A stretch of 64,000 bases of DNA, taken from NCBI GenBank assembly GCA_026168455.1, contig CM047425.1, positions 39,386,118 to 39,450,117 on the forward strand. Reading direction: 5' to 3'. Of this stretch, positions 47,353-58,216 are shown piece by piece. The stretch is from Theocolax elegans. Lineage: Eukaryota; Arthropoda; Insecta; Hymenoptera; Cerocephalidae. Made by a program: the position numbers and the translations under genes. The notes under the pieces were generated by a model. The model was not told the DNA's origin and did not search any database. It saw nothing but the letters and a program-made list of their open reading frames with translations. Each line of letters starts with the position of its first letter. The stretch's first letter is position 1.

Positions 47353-48260
47353 AGATGCTGTTATTAATGCTGATTATTCCTCGGTAAGGGACCAATGATC
47401 TCTCTTATACGTCTCTTAAACGCGTGTCAAATGTGTAGTTGCTACATCAATTTTTTTTTTGTTTCTCTCGTATTATATCTGTGCTTTTGCACAAAAAGTA
47501 AAGGATAGAAAAACCCCGGATGGTTACCCTAGCTGAATGGCTTATCCATATACCTTATGGATTACAAACTGTTAAAATCAAGGGTCGCTACCTATTGGAA
47601 TGACTTCGCATCACGAAGGTGCAACGAAATTTTTAATAATTTCGATCAAGTACTTTTTCGGTATTTTAAATAGTCGATTAATTGCAAGCATGCTGCTTGC
47701 GCATCCGTAGATGGAGAATCTTTTTACGTGCCTCAGATTGTATAAACAATAACATGACACTCTATATCAATATTGTTTTTATATTTATTCTATCAATCGA
47801 AAAATATTATAGATAGATTCTCGGTATATTTACTAGTTTAGTTTTTCAATCGATTTTGTAGGTATTAAATATCGTCGCTAATAAGTTAAAAATATTCTAC
47901 CTACTTTCTGGCTATTTGAAATGCCCTCTACAAAATTGTAAGTGTGTTTTCTTGTATGCAAAATGGGTATTTAATCGGTAGTTCCTATAAACTATTGAGA
48001 TCCTACCTATTTGGTAATAGACTACTTTGTAGGCTATAAAGTATTGTCGTGTTTCCATCGGGGCTGTTGATTAAATTGGTTAACCTGTGTGAATCAATCA
48101 AACCTGATCAATTATAATTTCAAGCTAGGTAGTAATTATTTTCCTATTTATTCTACACACTTAAAAAGGCTTAGGCTTAGGCTTAGATGATATGCTATTG
48201 TATTACTTGTGTTTAATTTGCATATTCTATACTGTGTTTGACTTAATTTATTCTTTTCAG
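47353..48260. other. spacer before the JmjC relic
   Basis: No gene is supported. A triple TTAGGC repeat lies at 48168-48186. A polypyrimidine tract and TTTTCAG acceptor-like site near 48260 lead into the JmjC coding relic. Confidence 0.4.
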
Positions 48261-49460
48261 TTTCCTGATGTTCTTCCGGTGGCGGCGGCTGTGGACGTCG
48301 GACGGTCCTTTGACACCCTGGTCCGCGACAAGCGGATGGAGTTTTCTCAACTCGAGTTGCGACCCACTAGTATCGAAGGGCTGCTTGTCAATGACAAGGT
48401 TCTGCCGACGTGGCGAGGTGGCCATGCTAGCGTCGTCCCTTCGTTGACGATAAGTATAGCCTTTATTTGGTTTATAATTGTCGATCTATTGGGTGTGTCA
48501 TATTCAATCGGATCTTTTCTTTCTTTTCCAGATATCGGGACCTCTGGGGGTTTCGGTGAGTCTGGATACTGCCGAAAGGGCTCTCGCCGACGCGATTGCG
48601 CGGGTGAGTGCCCCGAGGCAGGTCCGGGCTTACGGTATGAATTTCGCGGAGATGCCTGGCTGTGGGTGCTCGTACCTCGAGACTGATCCGCATCATATTC
48701 ATTGGCGGCATAACCACCATATAGAACCCTCGGTCGGTATCAACGTGCCGACGTTCTATTTGGCTGGACACGAGTCTTTTTCGGAAATTCATCTAGAGGA
48801 TGGGTTCCTAGACTCCTGTAACTTGCTGCACTGGAGTTTAGAAGGGCATGCAAGTTATGGTTGTTCGTGCACCCAGACTGTGGTTGGGATTTGTACTAAA
48901 TTCTCGCCAATGCCGTTTGTGAAATGTGGGTGGCTGGGGACGCTGCCGACGTCTGGTTGTATGGTTGCTCTATGCCTCACCATCACAAGAACTTGATTAT
49001 GACACCCCAATTCCTGCGCCTGCATAACATACGCTTCGAGATCGTGGTCCAACCACCCGGTACCCTAGAGTATGTACGTGATTTTGTATATCACCAAGTG
49101 GTTAATTTGGGGGTCACTCTCAGAGAGGCTGTGAATGTTGGTGGAACCTACTGGAACAGTTGGGCACACAAGTTCGTCACATGTACGTATCCGGGGGGGT
49201 GCAATTTCTTGGATTCCCTGGAACGCTGGCGTTCCCGGTCGTACGAGTGTCCGGAAGCGGGTTGTCACCATACATCGGCGACGAAGGCGGCGGCGCTCGT
49301 ATCATGCGGCGCAACACCGACGTCCTGGTTTCGAAGCTTTCGTCTGATGAAATACGGAGCGCTCTCATGCGTTACGTGCGTTGTAGCCGCGCGTTCGTGC
49401 CGGAGGCCTCCAGGCGCTATCGGCGCACCTGCGTGGATATTCCTCCCGGCCGTTTGTGAT
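48261..49460 (+). pseudogene. JmjC-domain protein relic with possible intron
   Basis: Probable Fe(II)/2-oxoglutarate dioxygenase of the Jumonji C type (histone or protein demethylase/hydroxylase fold). After an acceptor-like TTTTCAG comes a 64-codon segment (FPDVLPVAAAVDVG...). A possible intron ends at TTCTTTTCCAG (48531). The JmjC part follows: INVPTFYLAGHESFSEIHLE, with the His-x-Glu metal pair at about 48790, then NLLHW. After a frameshift near 48850 come KLWLFVHPD, stop, KNLIMTPQFLRLHNIRF and FVYHQVVNLGVTLREAVNVG, with the distal metal His at about 49092. A Cys pair region (CTYPGGC, YECPEAGC) follows and could be a zinc finger. One frameshift and one in-frame TAA make it a pseudogene. 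It is GC-richer than its surroundings. Confidence 0.72.
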
Positions 49461-50059
49461 GCGTCGATTCTTGTTATGAATTTGTTGTTATTCGCCGTTT
49501 ATTTCCTTGTTTTGTTGTTATCTATATTATTGTTGCTGTTTGTTTTTCTTATTTATGTTGCTGTTTCATCTTAATTATTATTCTTATTGTTATTAAATTA
49601 TTTATATTTAATTTATGTTTATTCTTATTATTATTATCCTCTTTCCCTCTTTATCGTATATTATTAATAACCGTATATTATAATATGTAGCGTGCGCTGC
49701 GTTGGAGTCTCGTGAGTGAGCATTGCGCTAGTGTGCGCTGCGGTGCGATTCTACGGACTCTACTACGATATGCTCATGTAAGCTCATGTGGTTGTGCCTT
49801 ATTGGTGTGCGTCGTTGTGCGACGCGCCGACTGCCGAGTGGTTTGCTTCGGGGCACGTGCGTGTGGACTGCGCTTGTGTGTGGTAGATTTTGATCTTGTC
49901 TTCTTTTCGTTTTTGCAGAGAGTTTGCAGAGATTTATTTATTATTTTGCCGGTAAAGCAAATGCCTCTTAGTTAATGATAAATTTATTCGTCTTTATATG
50001 GTACGTATGTGTTATCTTTGGCGTTTTTCTGAGTTGGATGTGTCCTGCTATGGCAATTA
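49461..50059. other. T-rich then GT/CG-rich spacer
   Basis: A low-complexity T/A stretch (49480-49680) yields a spurious Leu-rich ORF. The CG-rich words at 49690-49880 resemble 44570-44720. No gene is supported. Confidence 0.4.
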
Positions 50060-50934
50060 GCCGCAAAAATATGACCGCTACCGGTAGTATTTTTGTAGTT
50101 CATGTCTCTCGTCTTGATGCTCTAAGATAACGTCGGGTGCTCTTTTTATTTTGTTTATGTGCACGGTTTTGATGATGGATCCGTTTTGTATCGTGACGTT
50201 TCGCGTTTGATAGTTTATCTTTATAATCTCATAAGGTCTCTCTTATTCCGTGTAGAATTTGCTTATTGGGGGGTCTTTTGCAAGAGGTATAATTTCTCCT
50301 TCCCTAAAGTGCTGTACATTCAGTTTTTTATCATAGTAATACTTTGATCTCTGTTTTGCTTGTATCAAATTCATTGCGACCATTGTTCGTAATTGGGTCA
50401 AGTTGGTACTGAGATCGGCTGCAGGTTATTGTAGGTTTCCTTTGGTGGGAAGCTCGATGGTGTACGCGGCTTTTGCCCGAATAGTAATTCGTGCGGTGAG
50501 TAACCGGTTGCTTTGTGTTCGGTGCAATTATAAGCGTGTTGGCATAATGCTGTCCATTTTTTCCAATCGTTGAAGTTGTTTATATATTTGCGTAAATATT
50601 CGATTAGCGTATGATGCATCCGTGATTGAGGATGATACGCTGTGGTGCGATATTTGCTTATACCGAAAATTTTTGCAAAATATTCTAGTAGTCTATTTTG
50701 GAAATGGCTGCCTTTGACAGTTATTATGGCTGCTGGGGTGCCGAAATAGCAAATTATCCGTTCCGTCAAACTTCTGGCTACTTCTTCTGCTGTTGCGGCT
50801 TTGACGTGTATTAGTATTGTGTATTTCGTTAGCCAGTCTTCTGCGGATAATATATATCGGCAACCATTTTCCCGGGAGGCAAGGGTCCGTAAAAATCCAA
50901 TGATAGCTGCACGAATAGGAGTGATAACTGGCAC
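50060..50934 (-). pseudogene. pol: gypsy-group integrase, decayed
   Basis: Integrase of an LTR retrotransposon/endogenous retrovirus. The core domain at 50934-50398 reads YILSAEDWLTKY (first catalytic Asp), then IITVKGSHFQN, where Val stands in place of the second catalytic Asp, and YHPQSRMHH, where the usual NG-x-x-E segment with the third acidic residue is missing. A C-terminal SH3-like part continues to about 50060 (RPYEIIKINYQTRNVTIQN, then VHINK). Missing catalytic residues and frame changes show it is inactive. RT lies upstream on the same strand beyond an inserted repeat at 50935-51194. Confidence 0.85.
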
Positions 50935-51194
50935 CCTAACTATAAGAAATTGTTCACATTTTTATCAAGATCAATTTCCAAACACTTTTCCCACAAAGTA
51001 TTAGAGTTCCGGTTAGTTACAGCTTGAGATATTTGATAAATAATGTTTTTAAGGGCAATTTTTAGGGGGTGCGTTTCACCCCTTTAAAATTGGATTCGGC
51101 CGATAAAAAAAACACGTGTTCAATATTTTTCGATGCTTAATGCATGTACTTAGTTTCATCGAAATCAGTGAGTGACCGTTGGGTAGGGTTACTT
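50935..51194. repeat. inserted dispersed repeat splitting pol
   Basis: Non-coding sequence with GGGGGTGCGTTTCACCCC and TTTCATCGAAATCAGTGAGTG. It stands exactly where RNase H and the integrase zinc-binding region should be. RNase H reading (TTDASDYAFG) stops at its edge. Probably a repeat insertion accompanied by loss of coding sequence. Confidence 0.5.
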
Positions 51195-52740
51195 GTCAGT
51201 ATCGGTCCAAATGCGTAATCCGAGGCGTCCGTCGTCACTATGAACGGCTAAGTGATGTCGGGAGCGGTTAAAATTAGGTCATTGCAGAGCGCTTGCTTTA
51301 GAGTATTGAATGCCGTTTTTGGTTCCTTTTCCCACTGCAATGGCTCGTCCTTTCGTACTAATTTCGATAGTGTCTGTGCTATTTTTGCGAAATTTTTCAC
51401 CAACCATCTGTAATATCCTACGAATTGTTTCACCTTCTTTGGGTTAGTAGGTACCGGATAATTGCGAACGGCTGATAGTTCCTTGGGATCTATTCGTATA
51501 GTACCGCTGCCCACGATTCACAGTCGTTTCCCATGTTCTTCCAGTGTTTGCGCATATATCATCAGGTCGTCTAGGTATATTTGAACTTCAAGCCTTGAAG
51601 TTCAGCAATTGCGAGGGACATGGCTCTCACGAACGTCACTGATGCGTCTCGTAGTTCCATGGCCATTCTTTTGTACTGTAAATGCTGTTGGGCGTGATTT
51701 CCGAATTGAGCAGAAAATGCGGTGTGTTTTGCTGACTCAAGATGCATTTTCACCTGATAATATCCGCTTTTGAGGTCCATAACCGTGATGAAATTAGCTG
51801 ATGCCAGGCTCTCTAGGATGTCGCTGGTGCACGGCAATGGGTGACAACTCCCGATTGTTGCTTCGTCGAGTTGTCTAAAGTCTATTATTAAGCGCCGTTT
51901 CCTGCTTCCTGCTGCGTCAGGTTTCTTGGGGACTATCCACATCGGCGAAGAATAATCTGCTGTGAATGTTTCAACTATATCTTGATCGATGAGCTTCTGC
52001 ACTTATTTCTACGTCTGTTCTCTCAATGCTGGCGGGTATTTGTACCTTTTGGCTTTTATTAGTCTTTTCGAGGCCAGTTTTATTTTGTGTGTCAGAAGAT
52101 AAGTGGCGGGAAGAGGTTCATTCTCGAGTGCGAATGCACCTGTGAATTCGCTTACAATTTTCTTTATGTGGTTCGCTTCTTTATTAGCTCCGTCTAAATC
52201 GGCTAACTTTAAAATCGCCTCGACGCGCTCATCTCTTCGGGCGGTGTCGCGCGTCAGTATTTCGTTGAGGTCATGTACCTCTGTATGAGTTTCGAATATT
52301 GATTCTGTATTCCTTAATCGTTTGATGCTTGCGCCTTGTATTTCGCATTTACTGACGTCGTTGCCCTCCTTTACGTTTGTAGTCTCCAATGTCGAGCTAT
52401 TTCACATTCGTGCAATTTTACTATTAGGACTGGTAACAGTATTGTTCTATTCGTTGTGTTAATGCATTCGGCGTGTACTTTTCCATCGTGATTTTCGGCT
52501 ACGAAGTTTCCGAATAGTATTCCTTCCTTTACATAGGTTAATGTTACCCATCCAATTTTTGTTTCTGCGTTTAAAACTCGTACATCTATTACTCTTCTCA
52601 TACGGGGGAATTTCAATTGTCTCACCTACTTCAAAGGGGAATGTCAGACCGTTTAACTTTAAATTATGTGCTACGGCGTCGATAGCGCCAGAAAATTCGT
52701 TCAAATAGGTCCTATCCGAGCAGTCCATGTATGCTTATGG
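51195..52740 (-). pseudogene. pol: gypsy-group pol: protease-RT and RNase H start
   Basis: Minus-strand pol relic. From 52728 the reading covers a protease-proximal region and linker (52625-52009). RT follows at 52002-51520: QKLIDQDIVE, SSPMWIVPKK, FITVMDLKSGYYQVKM (motif A Asp present) and, after a frameshift, YLDDLMIYAQTLEEHGKRL with the Asp-Asp pair. Connection/RNase H follows: RNYPVPTNPKKVKQFVGYYRWLVKNF trimmed here as KQFVGYYRW, and TTDASDYAFG. Frameshifts lie near 52390, 52005 and 51560, and a stop near 51515. The architecture and wording fit gypsy/errantivirus-type pol and match the env relic on the same strand. Confidence 0.87.
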
Positions 52741-52774
52741 TTGAAACTCGTCTCAAGTAGTAAGGAATGCTAAT

Positions 52775-54806
52775 ATGAATAGGTCAGTTGTCCAAACCAG
52801 AGAACATGCAACGAACGAACCCATGCAACAAAAAAGCATGGGACAAACAAGAAATACGAATCTATATCCGGAAATACAAATAATTTCAGGAGGTTCAGAG
52901 CCTTCATCAAGTTCAACAGACGAGAGTGATGACAACGACCGACATAGTTCGGGACGAAGAGCAAATACACACCAAAAGGAGAATAATAATGGAACACTTG
53001 TCGAAAATAATAAAAATGATGGTAACAACACTAACATACGACATGTGGTTAACATATTTTTAAATAATTTGGAACAAATAACACTCACACAGAAAACAAG
53101 CACACCATCGTACGAGAAGAAAAATCATAGGTCAAACTCTCAATTGAAGGACAAACCAGATTTTAATGAAGAAACCCAATACGCCAACGACCCAATGCCT
53201 TACGCAACACTAGCAGTTAAAAGAGGAACACTACAACCAGCAATTTTACAATTTGAAGATATAGAAGAAGAGAAAACGAATAAAACCAATAGGAAAAAGA
53301 AGACAAAGAAAAAAGAAATACAAAAGAGAAAAGGAATAAATGGACAACAAAAAAGAAGGAAGGTAAGAAGAAAAGCTCAAAGAAGAACAAAAAGAAATCC
53401 CGTAGCGATAATAGAGATTCCAGGTCAAACGAAAGTAGTAATGATGATGATGAAACTGATGACAGTAATGATGATAGTAGTGAAGATAGTAGTGATGATA
53501 ATAGCGAAGATAGTTCAAGTAGCGAAGAAGAAGATACAAGTAGTGATGATGACACGTCCTCTTCAGATAGTGATAACGGAGGACATAAAAAGAAAAGTAA
53601 AAAAAAGAAATCTTAAAAGAAAAAGCCACACACGTAGAAAACAAAGAATTTTAATCTTAAAGAATGTGATAAGATTATACGCGTGTTCAAGAGTTGGAAT
53701 TTGGCACACTCAGATGAAGAAAGGGACAACCCAAATGAATTCCTAACTAGGCTAACAAATTTCCGCAACAACGTAACAATGTCGGACGAACAATTTTTCA
53801 GAGCCTTGCCATTCGTCTTCACAAAAAAAGCATGTCGTCGGTACGCTAATGTGCAAGATGAGTTAAAGAACAAAGGCTGGAAAGACTTCCTCAAAGCATT
53901 CCGCGCACAATTTATGAAAAAGCTCTCCGAAAGTGATGTGTGGGACGAAGCCTGGAAAAGAACTCAAGGGAAAACAGAAAACATCACGAATTACGTAAGC
54001 TGTATGAAACACATATTTGAGAGATCACATGCCAGAAAAGAGATGCAAATCATACGAGAAAATAGAAAAATATGGAAGGAAATATGAAGACAAAGTAGAT
54101 CTATAGATTATCTATAGACAAGAAATTCAGACCACCTACACCATTAGAAAATACAAAAATTCCGGAAGCAGCCGCGCCTGAAGCCCAAAAAGTGGGAAAA
54201 GTATCTGTAGTTGACGAGGAGATAAACCCGTTCGAAAGTTGTATTATTCGATCGGAGGGAAAGAAGACAAAAAACAGCAAGAAGGAAAAGAAACCCGTCA
54301 TAACGGCAAGAGACTCAGCAATACAGGCAATGATAAAGTTACCTACGCTAACTCTCCCATCGATTGATGCAGTGAACATTCCTTCCGCTACAAACTTCTA
54401 TCAATCTCGGACAATCGGATGCACAACACAAAGTTGGAATAGCTGGCAAAATAATTGCCCAATAAGGCAAAATCCAATCAACTACAGAAATGCGGGAATT
54501 ACAGGATACACTAATAACGGTATAGTTGACATGAACGGAAATGGTGGTGGAAGAATGATGAATGTTGGTAATTTTAGAAATACAAATGATGATGTTGCCA
54601 ATAGAAATAATAATTTTGCAGGAAGAAATACAAATGCGGGTAATTTAAGATATACAAATACCAGCACGACTCGCATAAAGAGTAATTTAGATGGAACAAT
54701 GTCGGATGATGAAATAAGAGGAAACTTGGCTGGAAGATGGAATAATGTAGGTAATCCAGGGAATACACCACAAAATTTAAATGGCACCAGACCCAGAATG
54801 AAATAA
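52775..54806 (+). pseudogene. gag: gypsy-group gag (second element)
   Basis: Structural polyprotein of an LTR element, plus strand. The N-terminal part (52775-53230) is polar with a Ser run (GGSEPSSSSTDESDD). A Lys-rich stretch follows, then after a frame shift an Asp/Ser-rich stretch (53430-53570). The capsid-type Retrotrans_gag core is at 53683-54087: SWNLAHSDEERDNPNEFLTR, SDEQFFRALPFVF, RRYANVQDELK, GWKDFLKAF. An Asn/Gly-rich tail follows (54192-54806). At least two frame breaks. It begins about 35 bp from the minus-strand pol relic, so the two elements stand head-to-head; no 5' LTR is seen between them. Confidence 0.78.
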
Positions 54807-54839
54807 CAACCGCAACATAGAGATTCCACAACACCCCAA

Positions 54840-55030
54840 GGTTTTATTGGGGCATGCTTTTACTGTAACCAGGTTGGACATAGAGCATCGGAGTGTCCAA
54901 CGGTCATTTGTTGTTATTGTAAGCAAAACGTCATAAAGCAAATAACTGTCAAGTAAGACACCAACGAAACAATTTCATGTGCCAAGTTTGCGGAACCAAA
55001 GGCTATACGTTTAACAATTGTCCAACTTGT
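54840..55030 (+). pseudogene. gag: gag zinc knuckles (three CCHC boxes)
   Basis: The nucleocapsid part of the same gag. The first box CFYCNQVGHRASEC is a perfect CX2CX4HX4C knuckle. The second, starting CCYCKQN, is broken by a one-base shift. The third, CQVCGTKGYTFNNC, has Tyr in place of the metal-binding His. A stop lies between gag at 54806 and this segment. Confidence 0.82.
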
Positions 55031-55900
55031 GCTCTATTAAGACAAATATGGGAAAATGCCTACGCTGGGGGACTACAGGGATCCAACTCCCTTCAGCAAC
55101 AATAATAGAGATCCCGAGTGTACAGCCAGAACTACAAAAAACTAACATAGAAATGGAAGATAGAAGTAATAGGAAAATAAAAAAAAGCAACAAGACAAAT
55201 AAAAATGACTGGACAATGAAGATGAACCAGATGTTTATAAGAATGAGTGTAGAAAATGAACACCTACCGAGCATAAATAAAGAGGAAACCGAAACAAATA
55301 AAGCCGAAAATAAATTATTACAAAAAATACGGAGTTTAGTTATGAAGGTAATAAAGCGTTGGAAGAGGAACAAATCAATTCCGGGTGTGATAAGATCACC
55401 CTGAATTATGTTAAACCTAATGAAGAATTAAAAAAGATGTTTGTAGAAGAAGAAGCGTCCGATTACACAAAAATGCCATTGTTACTCACAGCGGTTGACG
55501 ACTTATTTCAATAGATAGAAGAGAATACTGATCAAATGTCAAGCACAAAAGTAAATACTGGAAATAGAAGGAAAAGTACAGTTAATCAACCTTAAAATTT
55601 GATAACGACAGAAGACTACTTCATCGACAGAAAACAAAAGTACAACCTGGGATAACACTCAATTGGATTGGAGTAATGGGAGGAAGATTGAAGAAAATAG
55701 AAATAAGAAAGAAGATAAAGATGGAAGCAAAACAGAGTCGAATGATGCGGAAAAAAGAATGGATATGGATTATGCCGGCACGGTGATAAAAACAAAGAAG
55801 AAGGAAATAGAAAATATTATTGAAAACAAAAACATGGAAGAAGGGGATAGAAATAATAAAAAAAAACCGAGAGACAGTCGAAGCAGAAAATAATTTGGAA
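55031..55900 (+). other. degenerate gag-pol linker, Lys/Glu/Asn-rich
   Basis: Charged low-complexity readings in changing frames (for example KPNEELKKMFVEEE near 55410). They are consistent with a gag-pol linker, but no domain is visible. Confidence 0.4.
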
Positions 55901-56306
55901 AATAGAGGATTCGTACGTTTAAAAATTGGTGGATACATTTTCAAAGGATTACTTGATAAAGATTGATAAAGATAGGCTATTACCCTCGGATTCATATGTT
56001 AAAAACGCACATGGTGGAATAAACAAATCACTAGGTACATTGAGACTGAACCTAGAGGTTGATGGCCATGTCGGCATACTGGAACTAAAAGCACAAAAAG
56101 TTTTCAAACATGATTTAGTATTAGGTAAAGACTTTTGCGCCAAATGGGATGTAGATGAACGCCATAAACATAAATTATGGAGAGTACATGAAGGACCGTG
56201 GCATAAAACGTATGATGGTAACGAATCCAAGACAGACCTAGTAATTTTTGCAGAATGTGCTGCTATATTTGAGTTAACAGACATACAGGAAAAGAAGGTA
56301 GAATAA
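55901..56306 (+). pseudogene. pol: retroviral-type aspartic protease
   Basis: Reading VRLKIGGYIFKGLLDKD has the flap-preceding strand and the catalytic Asp, but the expected Thr-Gly after Asp has been lost and a stop or frame change follows. After the break the body continues to HDLVLGKDFCAKWDVD, which matches the conserved ILG-x-DF motif of gypsy-group proteases. It lies between gag and RT, in the expected order. Confidence 0.7.
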
Positions 56307-56576
56307 TTAGTATCCAAAATACTACCACCACCTTCTAAATCACCTGGACTGACAAATATAATAGAACACTACATTGCAATATTGTCGGGATCCACGCCGA
56401 TTCGACACAAGTTAAGGAGAATGTCACCCAAAATGATAGAGAATACACACGAAGAAGTCAAAAGATTAAGAAATGAAGGAATAATCGAATGGTCTGCTAG
56501 TGACTACACGAGTGCCCCGGTGATGGTAAAGAAGTCACCCCTCCTTACAGTGTCCCAAACCAACGGGCCATGAATA
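56307..56576 (+). pseudogene. pol: gypsy-group reverse transcriptase, first part only
   Basis: N-terminal RT fingers: TPIRHKLRRMSP, EEVKRLRNEGIIEWSASDYT, APVMVKKS. It breaks off shortly after, before motif A, so palm, RNase H and integrase are missing. The sequence then changes abruptly to unrelated DNA. Confidence 0.82.
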
Positions 56577-57000
56577 TTGTTAAAATTGTGGCCGAAAGGG
56601 AGTGCGGACAATATCATGCCCAAGATGCTCCTGTACGCACATCAAGAGGCTAAAAGAGATAAACCCGTGCAAATACGCCGAGTTAGAGGGACCGCAGCCA
56701 GACAAAATCACCTCGAAGGCTATTTCCTCTGTAGGAACCACGGTGATTCCCCAAACCCACCCTCACTCTCGGATCGTCTCAGACATCCTCGTACGATCAT
56801 TAAGGGGACGACTAATGCCCCAAGAGACTCTGAGGAACATGCAAAATCTCCTATGGAAATAATAATGGGGACCCCCCAAGAAATTATCGCCCGAGGAGCA
56901 AATCAGAAGATTTGTCTCATTAATTCGAGAGGGAACCAAGAAGGATGAGAAATAATGCTGAGAAGACATTAGTGATGGAAGTGATGAGTAGTTAATTTTG
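56577..57000 (+). pseudogene. unrecognised coding relic, Cys-rich start
   Basis: A reading starting with NCGRKG and ISCPRCSCTHIKR (two CXXC/CXC groups, possibly a zinc site) continues about 85 codons to SLRGRLMPQETLRNMQNLLW. After two stops comes LSPEEQIRRFVSLIREGTKK. Coding-like composition. It is joined directly to the truncated RT. I do not recognise the family; it may be a gag-like segment of another element. Confidence 0.4.
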
Positions 57001-57800
57001 ACGAAAAGAATAACATAACATGATGGTAGCCCGAAGAGAAAAAACAGGAAAATAATGATGGAATTTTTTTTCAGGAATATAATAATTAATGATGGAAATA
57101 TTTAATTTCAGGAAATATAGTAGTATAAGGTATATGAATGATGATGAAACAATTGATGCAATAACACAGTAACAAGGATAATAGTATATATAATAATAAA
57201 TCGGTGGATGTAAGAATGATGGAAATAGACCGACAAAGTAATAATATGATAATAATAACAACTGATGGATAAGCAATAGTAAATATTGGGTGGTAACAGT
57301 AATAGTTTATTCTTATCCTATTCCTTTCTATTTTGATTGTACAACCATTTATAATAATCTAGTTATATATTCCCCAAAATCTTCTCCGAATGATAGATAG
57401 AAAAGAATAATTCCTTTTGGGCAGAAAAGTAACGTTTTGTGTTAGAATAAAGAATGGTTTGTGGGTTTTGTGTTAGAATAAAGAATGGTTTGTGGGTTTT
57501 GTGTTAGAATAAAGAATGTTATGTGTATCCGGTGACGATTTTTGCTTTGGCTTTCTAATGTAAGTGCAGTCTACTATCCTTGCAGCAGTGTGTCCTGACT
57601 TGGGGGGGGGGGGGGTATTGCGAGGTAGTAACTCACTATATTTATTATTTTTTAATTAAAAAGGAAGAAGCGTTGTCCAAATCTAAAAATTAAAATGGAA
57701 ATTAGAATACGAATAGAAAAAATATGAATAAATAATAGAAAATAATATAAATAAAAGATATTAATACCAGCACGAGCAATGCTTATGCATCACTCGTGCT
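57001..57800. other. spacer with a 28-bp minisatellite and G tract
   Basis: Three copies of a roughly 28-bp repeat (TTTTGTGTTAGAATAAAGAA) lie at 57433-57520, and a run of about 13 G at about 57602-57614. The rest is AT-rich with no gene. An inverted pair GCACGAGCAATGC / GCATCACTCGTGC lies at 57770-57800. Confidence 0.55.
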
Positions 57801-57803
57801 CAC

Positions 57804-58046
57804 CTTTCCTCTACTCCTTGTTAACATTGAGGCGATGAAGTCCCACTGGTTGGTCCTGAAGAGTTGACCACGCCTTGGGATGAATACCTGAAAGTTACAA
57901 ATTAATAATGAAATATCTATCGAGTAGTATTAATTAATTGGAATTTAACTTACCTTATACCGTAGATTCCTCCTTCCTGGTAGAGACACACTTCTGCACT
58001 GGAACCAAGTACTCGAGATGAATATCCTCCCTGTCCATGTTGAAAC
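57804..58046 (-). pseudogene. two-exon coding relic with consensus splice sites
   Basis: On the minus strand an acceptor TATATTTACAG precedes exon A (58046-57954), which ends AAG|GTAAGTT. A 66-bp intron ends AACTTTCAG, and exon B starts at 57887. One frame is open across both: GGYSSRVLGSSAEVCLYQEG in exon A, then GIR across the junction (phase 2) and YSSQGVVNSSGPTSGTSSPQ, Cys, stop at 57823-57821. This looks like the last exons of a gene. Upstream exons are not visible because a Penelope relic begins at 58217. The family is unknown. Exon B also ends in a donor-like GGAAAG|GTGAGC (57804), so the reading could be only one of several transcripts. Confidence 0.45.
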
Positions 58047-58216
58047 CTGTAAATATAGAAAATAATGTTGAATTTAGTTATAAGAAAGAGCGAGTTTTGC
58101 TGACGGGATGAATGCGGGTGTTAAAGACCGGTTGGTACCGAGCGCGGTTGTTGGCACCGATTATTATGATTTTTTTTTAATCTATCTAACGAAGGTAAAG
58201 TAAAAAAAATTTATAC

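Noticed and set aside
49461..49574. Hydrophobic C-terminal tail of the JmjC reading (a membrane segment?)
   Set aside because: A translation of T-rich simple sequence beyond the conserved domain.
44560..49880. Similar CG-rich patches as LTRs framing a 5-kb element with the JmjC relic
   Set aside because: Similarity is limited to short GTGCG-type words; no alignable long repeat or TG...CA ends.
53217..53644. Ser/Leu- and Tyr/His-rich minus ORFs
   Set aside because: Antisense of the Lys- and Asp/Ser-rich gag low-complexity stretch.
54101..55373. Minus ORFs opposite gag
   Set aside because: Hydrophobic, low-complexity complement of the Asn/Gly/Lys-rich gag coding strand.
57602..57614. G run as a quadruplex or LTR polypurine tract
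   Set aside because: A single run of G, prone to sequencing error, and no adjacent LTR start could be found.
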